From Marsupella aquatica (Eukaryota > Marchantiophyta), in assembly GCA_973895155.1 (NCBI GenBank), contig OZ316891.1, positions 7,440,001 to 7,504,000 on the forward strand: a DNA stretch of 64,000 bases, in the 5' to 3' direction. The notes beneath the pieces were generated by a model. The model was not told the origin of the DNA, did no database searches, and saw only the letters and a program-made list of their open reading frames with translations. A program made the position numbers and the translations under genes. Position 1 is the first letter of the stretch. Every line of letters begins with the position of its first letter. Positions 52,240 through 63,195 of this stretch are shown one piece after another.

Positions 52240-54963
52240 TTATGGGCAGTTGCCCGACTGGTCGCAGATCGCCCCGTTGTTATCAATGTGTTTCTTAAAC
52301 TTAAATATAGTCTGTTCACCGAGGGGCTTTTCGTACTTTGGAGGATGAACGTACTTTGGAGGATGATGGCCAAATCGATCAGCTGAGGAAAATTCGGTGT
52401 CTGAACTGGGGAATGTGACGCTCACTTTGGGTAACTGTCCGAGTTCAATCTGCTCATTGATGTTAATATCTGTAGGCAACTCCCAGGGCCCAAATCTTCT
52501 ACCGGTCGAGCCTGCTGGAGCACGGGCAACGGGTATGAATTTAGGGGGGATTTCGATAGTAGGAAAGCCCGACTTTGGAGAAGTTGGTGCCGTTCCAGAT
52601 TGCGGAGAAGTGGACTTCGGCGAGAATGGGAAAGGTATCGTCGGAAAGCCAGGGAAGCTGAAGGAAGGTATCTGTGCAGAAGGTGGCGTTTTTGTCGGAA
52701 AGCCAGGGAAGCTGAAGGAAGGTATATGTGCAGAAGGTGGCGTTGTTGTCGGAAAGCCAGGGAAGCTGAAGGAAGGTATCTGTGCAGAAGGAGGCGTTGT
52801 TGTTCCTGGAGCGAATGCGGGAGATTCTGATTGCGGTGGTGATGATGACGGACTTAGAGTGGACGGAGGTGTTAACACTGCTGGAATGGGAATGCCGCTA
52901 GGGAAGCCTGGAACCGGAATGGGCGTTGGAGCTTGCGGTGGTGATGGCGAAGTTGTTGCCGAACCTGGAGTTGAGGTTGATGGAGAAGAGGGTGGTGGAG
53001 TTGATGACGATGGAGGTGGGGTGCTTGGTGGTGGAGGTGACAAAGGTAGGGGGCTTGGTGGTGGAGGTGTGAGTAAAAGAGGTGGGGAGCTTGGTGGTGG
53101 AGGTGTGAGTAAAAGAGGTGGGGTGCTTGGTGGTGGAGGAGGTGTGAGTAAAAGAGGTGGGGAGCTTGGTGGTGGAGGTGAGGATAGAGGAGGGGAAGGA
53201 GGTGGGGGACTTGGGGGCGGTGAAGGCGGTGGAGGTGGTGGTGAGCGTGGGGGAAGCAAACGAGGTGGTGGGCTTTGGGGTGGAGGTGGGGGTGGTGAAG
53301 GCGTTGGAGGGGGAGGTGAGGGTGGAGGAGGTGTGAGTAAAAGAGGTGGGGTGCTTGGTGGTGGAGGAGGTGTGAGTAAAAGAGGTGGGGAGCTTGGTGG
53401 TGGAGGTGAGGATAGAGGAGGGGAAGGAGGTGGGGGACTTGGGGGCGGTGAAGGCGGTGGAGGTGGTGGTGAGCGTGGGGGAAGCAAAGGCGGTGGTGGG
53501 CTTTGCAGTGGAGGTGGGGGTGGTGAAGGCGTTGGAGGGGGAGGTGAGGGTGGAGGAGGTGAAGGAGGTGGTGGGCTTGGGGGTGGAGGTGGGGGTGAGG
53601 GAGGCGGGGGGCTTGGCGGTGGAGGTGCAGGTGGGGGTGGTGAAGGTGTTGGAGGTGGAGGTGAGGGTGGAGGGGGTGAAGGAGGCGGTGGGCTTGGGGG
53701 TGGAGGAGAGCGTGAGGGAGGTGGGGGGCTTGGTGGAGGTGAGGGTGGAGGAGGCGAAGGAGGTGGCGGGCTTGGGGGTGGAGGTGAAGGTGTTGGAGGT
53801 GGAGGTGAGGGTGGAGGTGGTGAAGGAGGTGGTGGGCTTGGGGGTGGAGGTGGGGGGCTTGGTGGTGGAGGTGCAGGTGGGGGTGGTGAAGGTGTTGGAG
53901 GTGGAGGTGAGGGTGGAGGAGGTGGTGGGCTTGGGGGTGGAGGTGAGGGTGAGGGAGGTGGGGGGCTTGGTGGCGGTGGGGAGGGTGGAGGAGGCGAAGG
54001 AGGTGGTGGGCTTGGGGGTGGATGAGAGGGTGGCTGTGGTGAAGGAGGTGGTGGGCTTGGAGGTGGGGGGCTTGGTGGGGGCGGTGAAGGTGTTGGAGGT
54101 GGAGGTGAGGGTGGAGGAGGTGAAGGAGGTGGTGGGCTTGGGGGTGGAGGTGAGGGTGAGGGAGGTGGGGGGCTTGGTGGCGGTGGGGAGGGTGGAGGAG
54201 GCGAAGGAGGTGGTGGGCTTGGGGGTGGATGAGAGGGTGGCGGTGGTGAAGGAGGTGGTGGGCTTGGAGGTGGTGGGCTTGGTGGGGGCGGTGAAGGTGT
54301 TGGAGGTGGAGGTGAAGGAGGTGGGGGGCTTGGGGGTGGAGGTGAGGGTGGAGGAGGTGACGGAGGTGACGGAGGTGGTGGGCTTGGGGGTGGAGGTGAG
54401 GGTGAGGGAGGTGGGGGGCTTGGTGGCGGTGGGGAGGGTGGAGGAGGTGAAGGAGGTGGTGGGCTTGGTGGCGGTGGGGAGGGTGGAGGAGGTGAAGGAG
54501 GTGGTGGGCTTGGGGGTGGATGAGAGGGTGGCGGTGGTGAAGGAGGTGGTGGGCTTGGGGGTGGAGGTGAGGGTGGAGGAGGTGAAGGAGGTGGTGGGCT
54601 TGGTGGTGGAGGTGAGGGTGGAGGAGGTGGAGGAGGCGAAGGAGGTGGTGGGCTAGGGGGTGGAGGTGAGGGAGGTGGGGGCCTTGGTGGCGGAGGTGAG
54701 GGTGGAGGAGGGGAAGGAGGTGGTGGGCTTGCTGCTCTTGTTGGAATGGTTACCCTAGGTGTAAGAGGAGAAGTGGTAGTGAAAACTGGAACTACAATGC
54801 CTCCAAAATCCACAGGGGTCAATTTGTATCCTGGACCAGTCACAGTCACAGGATTGACTTGACGAGCCACAGGGGTGAAGCCGAATCCTTGACCTTCTAC
54901 TCCCAACAAACTGCAAGAGATCAATAGTACCCCGGTGAACAAAGCTGGGAGAATGGAAGCCAT
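52240..54963 (-). CDS. secreted hydroxyproline-rich (extensin-like) wall protein, SPPPP repeats
   Basis: 907 residues. An N-terminal signal peptide (MASILPALFTGVLLISCSLL, cleavage likely after VEG) sends it to the wall. A short unique segment (about 25-80) is followed by some 500 residues of SPPPP/SPPPPT repeats, the known target for prolyl hydroxylation and arabinosylation in plant and green-algal extensins. Then come variants with SPPLLLTPPPP, a Ser/Thr/Pro stretch and three copies of IPSFSFPGFPT. The C-terminal unique domain has VHPPKYEKP tyrosine motifs that could cross-link, and ends CDQSGNCP. No pherophorin domain is recognised. The ATG at 54961-54963 is supported by the signal peptide. 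The long GC-rich repeats are prone to copy-number change and assembly error. Confidence 0.88.
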   Translation of the reverse strand: MASILPALFTGVLLISCSLLGVEGQGFGFTPVARQVNPVTVTGPGYKLTPVDFGGIVVPVFTTTSPLTPRVTIPTRAASPPPPSPPPPSPPPPRPPPPSPPPPSPPPPSPPPPPPPSPPPPSPPPPSPPPPSPPPPSPPPPSPPPPSHPPPSPPPPSPPPPSPPPPSPPPPSPPPPSPPPPSPPPPSPSPPPPSPPPPSPPSPPPPSPPPPSPPPPSPPPPTPSPPPPSPPPPSPPPPSPPPPSHPPPSPPPPSPPPPSPPPPSPPPPSPSPPPPSPPPPSPPPPSPPPPTPSPPPPSPPPPSPPPPSPQPPSHPPPSPPPPSPPPPSPPPPSPPPPSPSPPPPSPPPPPPSPPPPTPSPPPPAPPPPSPPPPPPSPPPPSPPPPSPPPPTPSPPPPSPPPPSPPPPSPPPSPPPPSRSPPPPSPPPPSPPPPSPPPPTPSPPPPAPPPPSPPPPSPPPPPPSPPPPSPPPPSPPPPTPSPPPPPLQSPPPPLLPPRSPPPPPPSPPPSPPPPSPPLSSPPPPSSPPLLLTPPPPPSTPPLLLTPPPPSPPPPTPSPPPPPPQSPPPRLLPPRSPPPPPPSPPPSPPPPSPPLSSPPPPSSPPLLLTPPPPPSTPPLLLTPPPPSSPPLLLTPPPPSPLPLSPPPPSTPPPSSSTPPPSSPSTSTPGSATTSPSPPQAPTPIPVPGFPSGIPIPAVLTPPSTLSPSSSPPQSESPAFAPGTTTPPSAQIPSFSFPGFPTTTPPSAHIPSFSFPGFPTKTPPSAQIPSFSFPGFPTIPFPFSPKSTSPQSGTAPTSPKSGFPTIEIPPKFIPVARAPAGSTGRRFGPWELPTDININEQIELGQLPKVSVTFPSSDTEFSSADRFGHHPPKYVHPPKYEKPLGEQTIFKFKKHIDNNGAICDQSGNCP

Positions 54964-57288
54964 CTTTGAATTATAGCCGGGGTGTGTAGTTCTTCGTTTA
55001 TCTACTTCTCAGCTTGCAACTGGCAAGACAACAGCATCAAGCAGGCAGATGATCCAATTAGTCCAAGAGTGGCATTAGTTTGAGAGAAACCTACTGTAGC
55101 ATATTACCTAGAGTCCAGAAAACAAGAATATTAGCTAGAGTCATAACAGTTAAAGAATATTTTCTGCTTGGAACTGGCAAGCTAGAATACACTTCAAGCA
55201 GTGAGATCCTCTAATTAGTGAGTGCCATCACTATTTCAATTGAGAGAATTGAGGTTTCCTTACATACAATTCCAGTTGAGATATCTGTCCCAATGGGCAC
55301 TTGTGGCTAAACTGGAGTTAGGTTGGAATGATCTCTTTGACAGTCACTCTTTTAACTAGCTTTTGGCTGACTGAGTGAATGTCTATCTAAACTGGCAGGA
55401 CATTTTCAGATTAGGAAGAGAAGCATATGTATGAGTCCTAATCCCCTGCCTTTAGACTGTACGCACTAAGCTTCTTCTGCAAGACTAGTAAGCAATGAAA
55501 TTTCAATTCCCTGAGGAAAAATTTGAAGGCCCTAGCACATGTGAAATAGCAATCTCTTGAAGTTCGCTAGTATAATTGGTTCTCACTTTATCTAGCCTAG
55601 CGAGCGACGGTGTTTTCATCAGCGAAGTATCTACTGGAAATCACTTCATCCACAACTTTGAACTCCCATGTCGACGTACTCTTTACAGAAATGAGAACAA
55701 CCCGTTGTGTCATTTATTACACAGTTTGCACGAGGTTCCACATGCAATCTTTGGGCGACAGAAGGCTGGAGCTTGGCCCGCAGTTCTTATCGGAGAAAAT
55801 GTAGGTCGGAACCTGGAACTCATTATTGTAAAGCAGGCTTCATTATAAAAACACAGACTCAGCTTCTATTTACAGTCGGAATTTATTCTCGATCTAATTT
55901 AGATATATCAGAGCTGGGATGGAAGAGTAGAATGATACAGAATTCTCCCTGGACATAACTTGTATATGCACAACAATGGCTTAGCTTGAATTCTACATAC
56001 CTTGAACTATAAGTTAATTCAAGGATCGAGATTTCGCATTCCACGATCCAGCAGTTGTGTGGACCTCGGGTGAGGTCAGCTTCGCAGCTCGTTAGCTGCA
56101 ACTTACTTGCTCCTTGAGGTCGCATGCCGGACCTCCCCTGCGTGTCTAGCTAGCCGCAGTGAGCTTGATCAGGGCGAGTCGCAGGGCCACCTGGTGTTCT
56201 CAAGTGAAGTCATCAGAAAGCTCATTTCGGGCTAGAAAATTCGGTTTGAAGCATCACGTTACTCGTACTCGCAGCTGACGGCTTTCGCCCTCTTTCTCCA
56301 TTCGGAGCTCTCTTTTACCATGCAGAGATCGAGGCAGAAATGATCGAATTCCACACAAATCTTATACACACTGAAAGTGTTTACTCCGTCCCTACATGTA
56401 TGTGCGAGAAAGATCAGCGTCATTCTTCAAGCTGCCTCCTTTCTTACGGTAGCTAGGACTCAAAGTACCTTCGTCGCTCGATTGATCGTCCAACTACCCT
56501 CGACCGAGATGTGATCGATTACCAACACTACTACCGTCACGACGTAGTTGCTCGATAGATCATCCATACCGTCGACCGAGATGTGCTGATTTTTTACCAA
56601 CACTTCATCTGGTGGGATGACTAATTAATCGCCCTGACATACACGAGGTAGGTTTCCCAATGCAAGCCGGATTATTATGTTCAATTCGCAACTTCATCAT
56701 TGCTCGGAGCTGAATTGTCGTTCTCCCGATTATTTTCCATGAGACTTCCATCATCACTTGTGGATAGTTCAGCACTTTAGCCGGAGGTGTCACCCTGTAC
56801 ACATTCTCCGGTTCCGACAGTCAGGTACCTGGAACCCCGAGACAACGCCTAAACATTGACAAATTCAAAGCTTGAGTTCTGAACCACTGAGCTCAGTCTT
56901 CGATCAACAAAGATAAGGGGTTGACGCCCTCACGAAGTTACCGGACTCTAATGGATTCCTACCATGGCCATTAAATAAGACTGTTGACTCTCCAGCCAGA
57001 TAGCCAGAAGAAGCTAACATCTGGTCTCGTACTACATAATAATTTGCATACGGTAGCCACCAGCTTTTGTGGTAGACTCTCGGCAGCTATTCTAGCTAAA
57101 GGAGTTGCGATTACAGGACTCAGTCCGGCCTTTCCTGAGTACCTCAAATTAATGACGAACCTGCATAATCATGATGTCTGGCTCAATGAGTCGGTTTGGT
57201 CACTGGTAAAACGTCGTAGACCAGCTGCACTAGCGCAGTACCTCAATGAACATCAAGTTAGCACAATCAATACATGTTACAAATAAAT

Positions 57289-57412
57289 CAACCTAGAGTT
57301 GGGGTCTAGGTTTATACAGCAAGATAAATCAATCTAGAGTTGGGGTCTAGGTTGGGTCTAGGTTTATAGAGTAAAATAAATAAACCTAAAGTTGGGGTCT
57401 AGGCTTATAGAG
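57289..57412 (+). repeat. ~40-bp tandem repeat with TTGGGGTCTAGG core
   Basis: Three units of AATCAATCTAGAGTTGGGGT plus CTAGGTTTATA, one with an internal GGGTCTAGG duplication. Confidence 0.85.
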
Positions 57413-60400
57413 GAACCTCTAGCCCTGAACCTCTAGGGGTCTTACCAAAATTATGTTCATAGAAAGAAAGATGGGATTTATGTATCTAAGGAAATGTGTA
57501 TGATGTTTTTATCATCATGTCTATTGACTGTACATTCATGCTCAAAAATACTGAAAATCTGAGTCTGTGCAAGAAACTCTCCTGTGGGTCCTTTTTAGTA
57601 AAACTTGCAAAAACATTTACAATGGGTACTTCAGCAATATTCTTAGAATTTTGCTGTATAGCACTGATAGACTTATCACTGTTGACTTTGTGTCAAATAA
57701 TAAAAGAACTGAAGTAGCAGTAGGAGAAATGGAATTGCGCTGTCCTTTGTAAGGTAAAGATATTAACAGGTTTTGCACCCCCTTCTCCAATTTCACTTCC
57801 CCTATCCCCATTTCCACTCCCACCCTCAACTTCAGTAATGTCCAAAGTCACAGTATGAAGCTTCACTTTAAGACTGTCATACGCATTAGTGAATATGTTT
57901 TGATACAAGTATATAATTGATTGGTCTTGTTTTGTACTCAACTGAACATCAAAAGATTGGTCTTTCAGGTTATTTCTTTCATAAACTCAAAATGTTCACA
58001 GCAGAGTCAGGACTCTGTCCAAGGCCCCTTCATATCAACCCATTTTGAGCTAAGTTGAGATTGTGAATAATTTGCCAACTACAAAAAACAAAGTGTTGAG
58101 TGTGCAACCCACAAGAGAATGTGTCCTTAGGTGTCTAAGTGTGTTTACTTGGTCTCAGCAAAACAGCTTAGTATTAGGCACCTATATGATTTTCGTTTGT
58201 ATTGTGTGAATGAATTGAACTGGAGATTGCCTCGAGGAGGGAATGTATGTGGGACCCATCTAATGTTTATTTACACATTCATAAATTTATGGGAACCCTT
58301 AGATCTGACCTCCAGCTATATATATATAAAGAAAAGGCTTTCTTTAATTAAAGGGCAAAGGAAAGACTTTCATATGACAATCAAAACTTAATTCATAATG
58401 ATTAAAAAATGCTCATTTTGAGCAGGTTAGCTGGTTTCTCTGTAAGGGGAAGTCAAATTTAAAGCCTAAACCCATTAGCTTCAGGCGGGGCCTCAGGTCA
58501 TTACACAACTGCACTAGATGTGGACCATTAGCTCATCACACCATTGCACTGGTAGATTTTAATTTTGTTACTTTATTGCACTAGATGTGGGCCAGTACTC
58601 TGGGAACATTAGTGTCTTCATCTTTTAGTTTTATTTTGATGTTTTGGGGGTTTGCAACTCCTTTTAAACTTGGTATTTGTACCAGTCTCTAGATCTCTTT
58701 TGCTTCACTCCATCCATTAGGGGATTCTAACCTCAAAACTTGATGTACCTTAACTACTAGGTTAATTAATGTTTAGGACCAAAAAGTTATAGACTGCCAG
58801 ATTCATAATTCATAACTTTTAGCCATAAAGAATGATTATATGCCATGATCATAAGTCACCATCAAGGTTAGTAAAATAAACTTCAAAACCTTTTACAGAA
58901 ACCTATGTAAAAAGTTATAGCCATTTCTTTATGGCCCAAAGGCCATCACCTGTAACGTTTGAGACTCTATACAGTAATGTGTTTTGCCCATTTTAGAAAA
59001 TTGGTCCATGTTGCAGTTGGCTCCCATGGATTGGGCCAAGTTGTAGTCAAGGTAGCACTGTACTTAAGGAGGAGGCCTCTCATTACCCAGTGGATCCTTT
59101 TTACCAGTGTGCTTTGAAGGTATTTGGGGCTCGTCACCCTGTCTTTGACTGTTTCCCAGGTGCCTGTGCAATTTTTGGCATAGAGCATAATTAGGCCATG
59201 TCCCAAGTCTCTGTCAACGTCCTCACTGCCAGTTAAGATTGAATTTAATTTAAATAAATGAAATTGAAAACATTGAATATATAGATCAAAATTTAAAATA
59301 GATATCATGAATCTAAAAAACAAAAAAGAGAAAATTTATTGAAATACTACCTCTTGTTGCTTCACCATGCTTGGACACAATGTTGTGGCGACTATTACCC
59401 TTCTTGCATCCTCATGCCCTCTCCCTCGCCCGGTTCGCCAACAACAACACTTGCACAAGAACGTTAACCAAAATGACAACATTTTTGCAACAACATTTAC
59501 CCAACCAAACAAGGAGACTTTTGCACCCACAAACATGTCTGCGCAAATGACACAATAGGAGAAATAACACTTCTTGCTTCACTGTTGAGCATGGACTTGC
59601 CGTTGCGATTGTCCCTCCCTATCTCTCAACTGGCTCCATAACATTGAGCCTGAGTTCCTACTATCCAAGCAAACACCGCTTGGGTATAGGGTATGCACAA
59701 CATGACTAACCTAACCTAGTCTGCGACTAAGGTTAGGCCTAACTGCGGTACAATCGTAACTCTAGACCTAAAAGTAAATCCTAACACTCACTTGCAATTT
59801 TTATCTCATGTCAAAATTTGTATGCAACTCATGGTCGGGTATTGTTGCGCCAACAACCACATGAACATAATAACCGCGTGGTCACAATGACACATATTCC
59901 TCATCTGCAATTGCCTCATCTTGACATTTCCATGCCATGCATAGGTATTGTCGCACCAATGACAACATTTTTGCAATGACAATCATGTAATGCATGGACA
60001 AGGGGCTATCAAACACTTCAATGTGCAATAAAGTTTTTGTCTGGGCATTGTTTGTTTTCCAAAAATGGCAGGTATGGATTGTGGCTGTCCATTGAAAAAA
60101 TAAAATTTCATCATTGTGTGACTGGAAAAAAAACACCTCTTTGCAACCCTGCCTCCCATATGCATATCACAGTGCGGTTGGGTATGCATGTGAGATTGCA
60201 TTGTCAGTTTTGTTTATATCTTCCTTTGTACACCCCTTGGGCATAATGAACGCTCTGATCCTAAGTATGGAGATAGAACCTTGGATTGAACAACATGGCA
60301 TCATAGTTTTCTAAGCATATTGTGCATTATGATTGACATATATTTTTATTATTCTTCAACTCATTTCTACACACTAAACTTGCACGCCTGATAACACGGC

Positions 60401-61549
60401 CGCAATGACAACATGGCCGCAATGACAACATGACCGCCAATTGGTCAATTCTGTAGTTTTGAAGATGTGCTAGAGGAGTAGGTAAGTTACACTTCCATAA
60501 AAGTGACAGTAGATTTTTGGCCATTTTGGTTGAGTTATTCATCATAGAATGCAGAGGGCTTTAATTCTATTACATTAATTTGCATTGTGTTAATTTGAAA
60601 TATTAGTGCTTAGTGTTTTTTACGTATCAAAAATAAAATAAGAGAGTTTTAAAATGGTCTTAAAATGATTATGAGTCTTAAAACCAAAGACCCAAAGATA
60701 AGTTTATCACGAGTGAAATTTTGAAATACAAATTTTAATTACTTTGCCACTAAAATGTTCAATTTGATAATAATGCCATGGTTTTTTGGGGTTTTTACAA
60801 ATATGTAAATTTTGTATAAAGATATAAGTTTAATTAACAAAGACAGTAATGAAGTATGAAAAGTTTAACAAAGTAATAAGGGTATACCTTGATATATTTA
60901 CAAACTAGAATTTTAGGAACTTAAAGCCAAGATAGACACAAACCTTTGAGAAAAAGCCCCGATGGACAAACACAACCTGGATGGACACAGAACAAACCTA
61001 AGATTGTGCTTGTATAACACGCTTGTCACTGATGCTCCAGTGGTGACCTGTAAGGAGCTGTCTGACCGGGAGTAGGAGGTTTTTGGTTGTTTCTTCCCGT
61101 AGTCTGTCCAGGCAGGAGCAACGGAGGAGGTTAAAGACTTAACGTACTGTCTAAACCTCGGTTAGCTTCCGTTCATAAGACACCTGTAATCCATTTTGGG
61201 TGTCATTAGGGTTATAGTGTCAACAGGCTATGTCCATCCGGGTTGTCCCTACAAACATTTGTGTCAGTCTATCCAGGCTTTAAGTTCAGAATTTTAGTGG
61301 CAAAGATGTTTTGGAAAATAATAAAGGGTATGCTCTTTGAGCCACCACAAAATTTGTAGTCTAATGGCAATAGGGTGTGCGCTCTTTTTTCTTTTCTTGA
61401 AAGGAGTACTTTACTTATGAGAAAAATAAAACCCAATAAAAACCGGGAGTAAAAAGGCCAGGCCAAAAAAGACTGAAGGCCAGAGACCACTCAACAACCA
61501 GACACGTCCAGAAGAGAGGGCAAAGGAAACAAAAGGACAAGTGTAAACC

Positions 61550-61690
61550 CTGGTGTCATACCCTGGTTGAGTAGACAGCAAGAGCGCTTTCACATACCCT
61601 GGTGTCATACCCTGGTGTCTACTGTATTCACATACCCTGGTGTCTACTGTATTCACATACCCTAGTGTCTACTGTATGCACATACCTTCG
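61550..61690 (+). repeat. ~26-bp tandem repeat (CATACCCTGGTGTCTACTGT)
   Basis: Three full units in a row with diverged flanking copies of ATACCCTGGTGTCA. Confidence 0.85.
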
Positions 61691-61936
61691 TCACGATATC
61701 CGTGACAACTGTATTCACATACTTTGCCACGTTTTGCCTGAGCTTCGAAAGAATCGAAAGGAGTGCGGTCGCTGGGTGGCACGCGGTTTTCCAGAGACAG
61801 GAGGACTGGACTTCCGAAGAATCTACAGTTCTTTTCAGAATTGCAGGCGTTGTAATCTTATCTACAGTACCAATTCCTGAGTTTGCAAGGGAAGAACGAG
61901 AGCACGAGAGTCGTGCTTCGTCATCGAGGAGGTCGT

Positions 61937-62126
61937 CATTTGGTATGCTGGATCTCATGACTCGTTGATTTGTCTTCACAGCTTCTTTGAGTTTGGAACG
62001 ATTGTCTTGTTTGATTTGTCATTTGTCTTGTCATTTGGTATGCTGGATCTCATGACTCGTTGATTTCTCTTCACAGCTTCTTTGAGTTTGGAACGATTGT
62101 CTTGTTTGATTTGTCATTTGTCTTCA
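61937..62126 (+). repeat. 95-bp tandem duplication
   Basis: Units 61937-62031 and 62032-62126 are nearly identical (they begin CATTTGGTATGCTGGATCTC). They lie upstream of the small gene at 62410, possibly in its promoter or 5' UTR. Confidence 0.9.
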
Positions 62127-62409
62127 GGCTCTGAGGTGGGAAGGATATTGTTCTCGTTGAGTTGAGTTGATTTGATTTTATCTGATTTGTTTTGCTTTGT
62201 TTCGTTTGATGAGTGAGTGAAGTTGTTTCAATCGAGCGGAACTGCTTTTGATCTGAATTGAGCCTTTGTCCTCGGTCGGTCGGATAGGGGAACGGATACT
62301 ACAGGTTTAACCACTTTCCAGCAGTGATCGAGATTGAGGGCACGACATTTGTGTCTTGCTGGTGGAAAATCCTAATCCGAGACAGGGAAGTTTAGCTCGG
62401 AGAAGGGAC

Positions 62410-63195
62410 ATGGCGTCTAGCGACAATGCCATCAAGATAGTCGACTCAGCGGATGTGGAAGACGAAGGTGCCTTGGTTAAGGTTGATACCGTTGAAAAAG
62501 GCAAGCAGCCTCACCCACACTCTGCTACTTGAATTTGTGTCGATCGACTGTTGCATGCAAAAACCCTTTGCTTTCATTTCCTTTGAAGTCGTTCAATGTC
62601 GCTGCTCGCATGTCCTGCAATCTCTGGGGCCGGCAGGAAGAAAGCACTTTCTGTCTTTTGGACTGGGATGTAGAGAGATGGAGTGAAGCTCCGAAGTAGT
62701 GGATTGTCAGTCCAGAAATCTTGGCTCACCGTTTTTGCAAGGACATTGCAAATTAGGAAGTGGCATGTAATATTTGTTGCCGATTTGTCTGTATATAAAT
62801 ATATTAGGTCTCGATAACTGACCATTTCCACCCCCCCCCCCCCCCCCCCCTTTCAAAGTGAGGGAGGGGCGTGGGCTACACCATGCTCGCGCGGCGCGGC
62901 ACCGGAGCGTAATTTACATGAAGAATTTTTGAGCCTGATATCAGCTTTCTCTGCAGGTTCTCTGTTCTCGTTTCTGACGGGTTCGAAAAAGGACGAAGGC
63001 GAAGAAGTGAAGATAGAACATCCAAGGCATGGTTCGAATTCGGAGAAGAAAGAGCACGAGCACGAGCACAGCTCCCACCACAAGGAAGTGGTTCATGACG
63101 GAGAGGGAATCAGGTCAACGTACGACGTCGAGGAAGACGTTCCCCCGTCCCTCTTGGAGCAGCTGAAAAGGAAGTTTCATTGGAATGGACGATGA
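62410..63195 (+). CDS. small acidic two-exon gene, function unknown
   Basis: Exon 1 (62410-62500) starts MASSDNAIKIVDSADVEDEG. Exon 2 (62957-63195) ends PPSLLEQLKRKFHWNGR and a TGA. Joining them makes 109 codons across a phase-1 junction (VEK-G-SLFSFLTGSKK). The donor would be AAG|GCAAGC and the acceptor TCTCTGCAG, a GC-AG intron of 456 bases containing a 20-C run. The product is hydrophilic, with alternating Glu/Lys and a His-rich middle (KEHEHEHSSHHKE), and has no signal peptide, membrane segment or known domain. Phase agreement and the strong acceptor support it. Confidence 0.55.
62831..62850 (+). repeat. poly-C run (20 C)
   Basis: Homopolymer inside the proposed intron of the small gene. 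Length is likely variable. Confidence 0.95.

Larger units (their letters stand above)
54964..62409. other. no supported gene; scattered repeats
   Basis: About 7.4 kb of mostly AT-rich sequence. The frame at 56984-57286 (100 codons) is the most protein-like but has no recognised motif or splice support. Repeats are listed separately. GGCCGCAATGACAACAT occurs two to three times near 60393-60432. Confidence 0.4.

Noticed and set aside
52397-54025. 542-codon Gly-rich plus-strand ORF opposite the wall protein
   Set aside because: It is the mirror of SPPPP codons (GGAGGTGGN), has no start context or unique domain, and the minus-strand frame has a signal peptide.
53385-54656. 423-codon Val/Glu/Gly-rich plus-strand ORF
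   Set aside because: Another shadow frame of the same low-complexity repeat.
56984-57286. 100-codon plus-strand ORF
   Set aside because: Looks somewhat protein-like but has no known motif, neighbours or splice signals; expected by chance in this much sequence.
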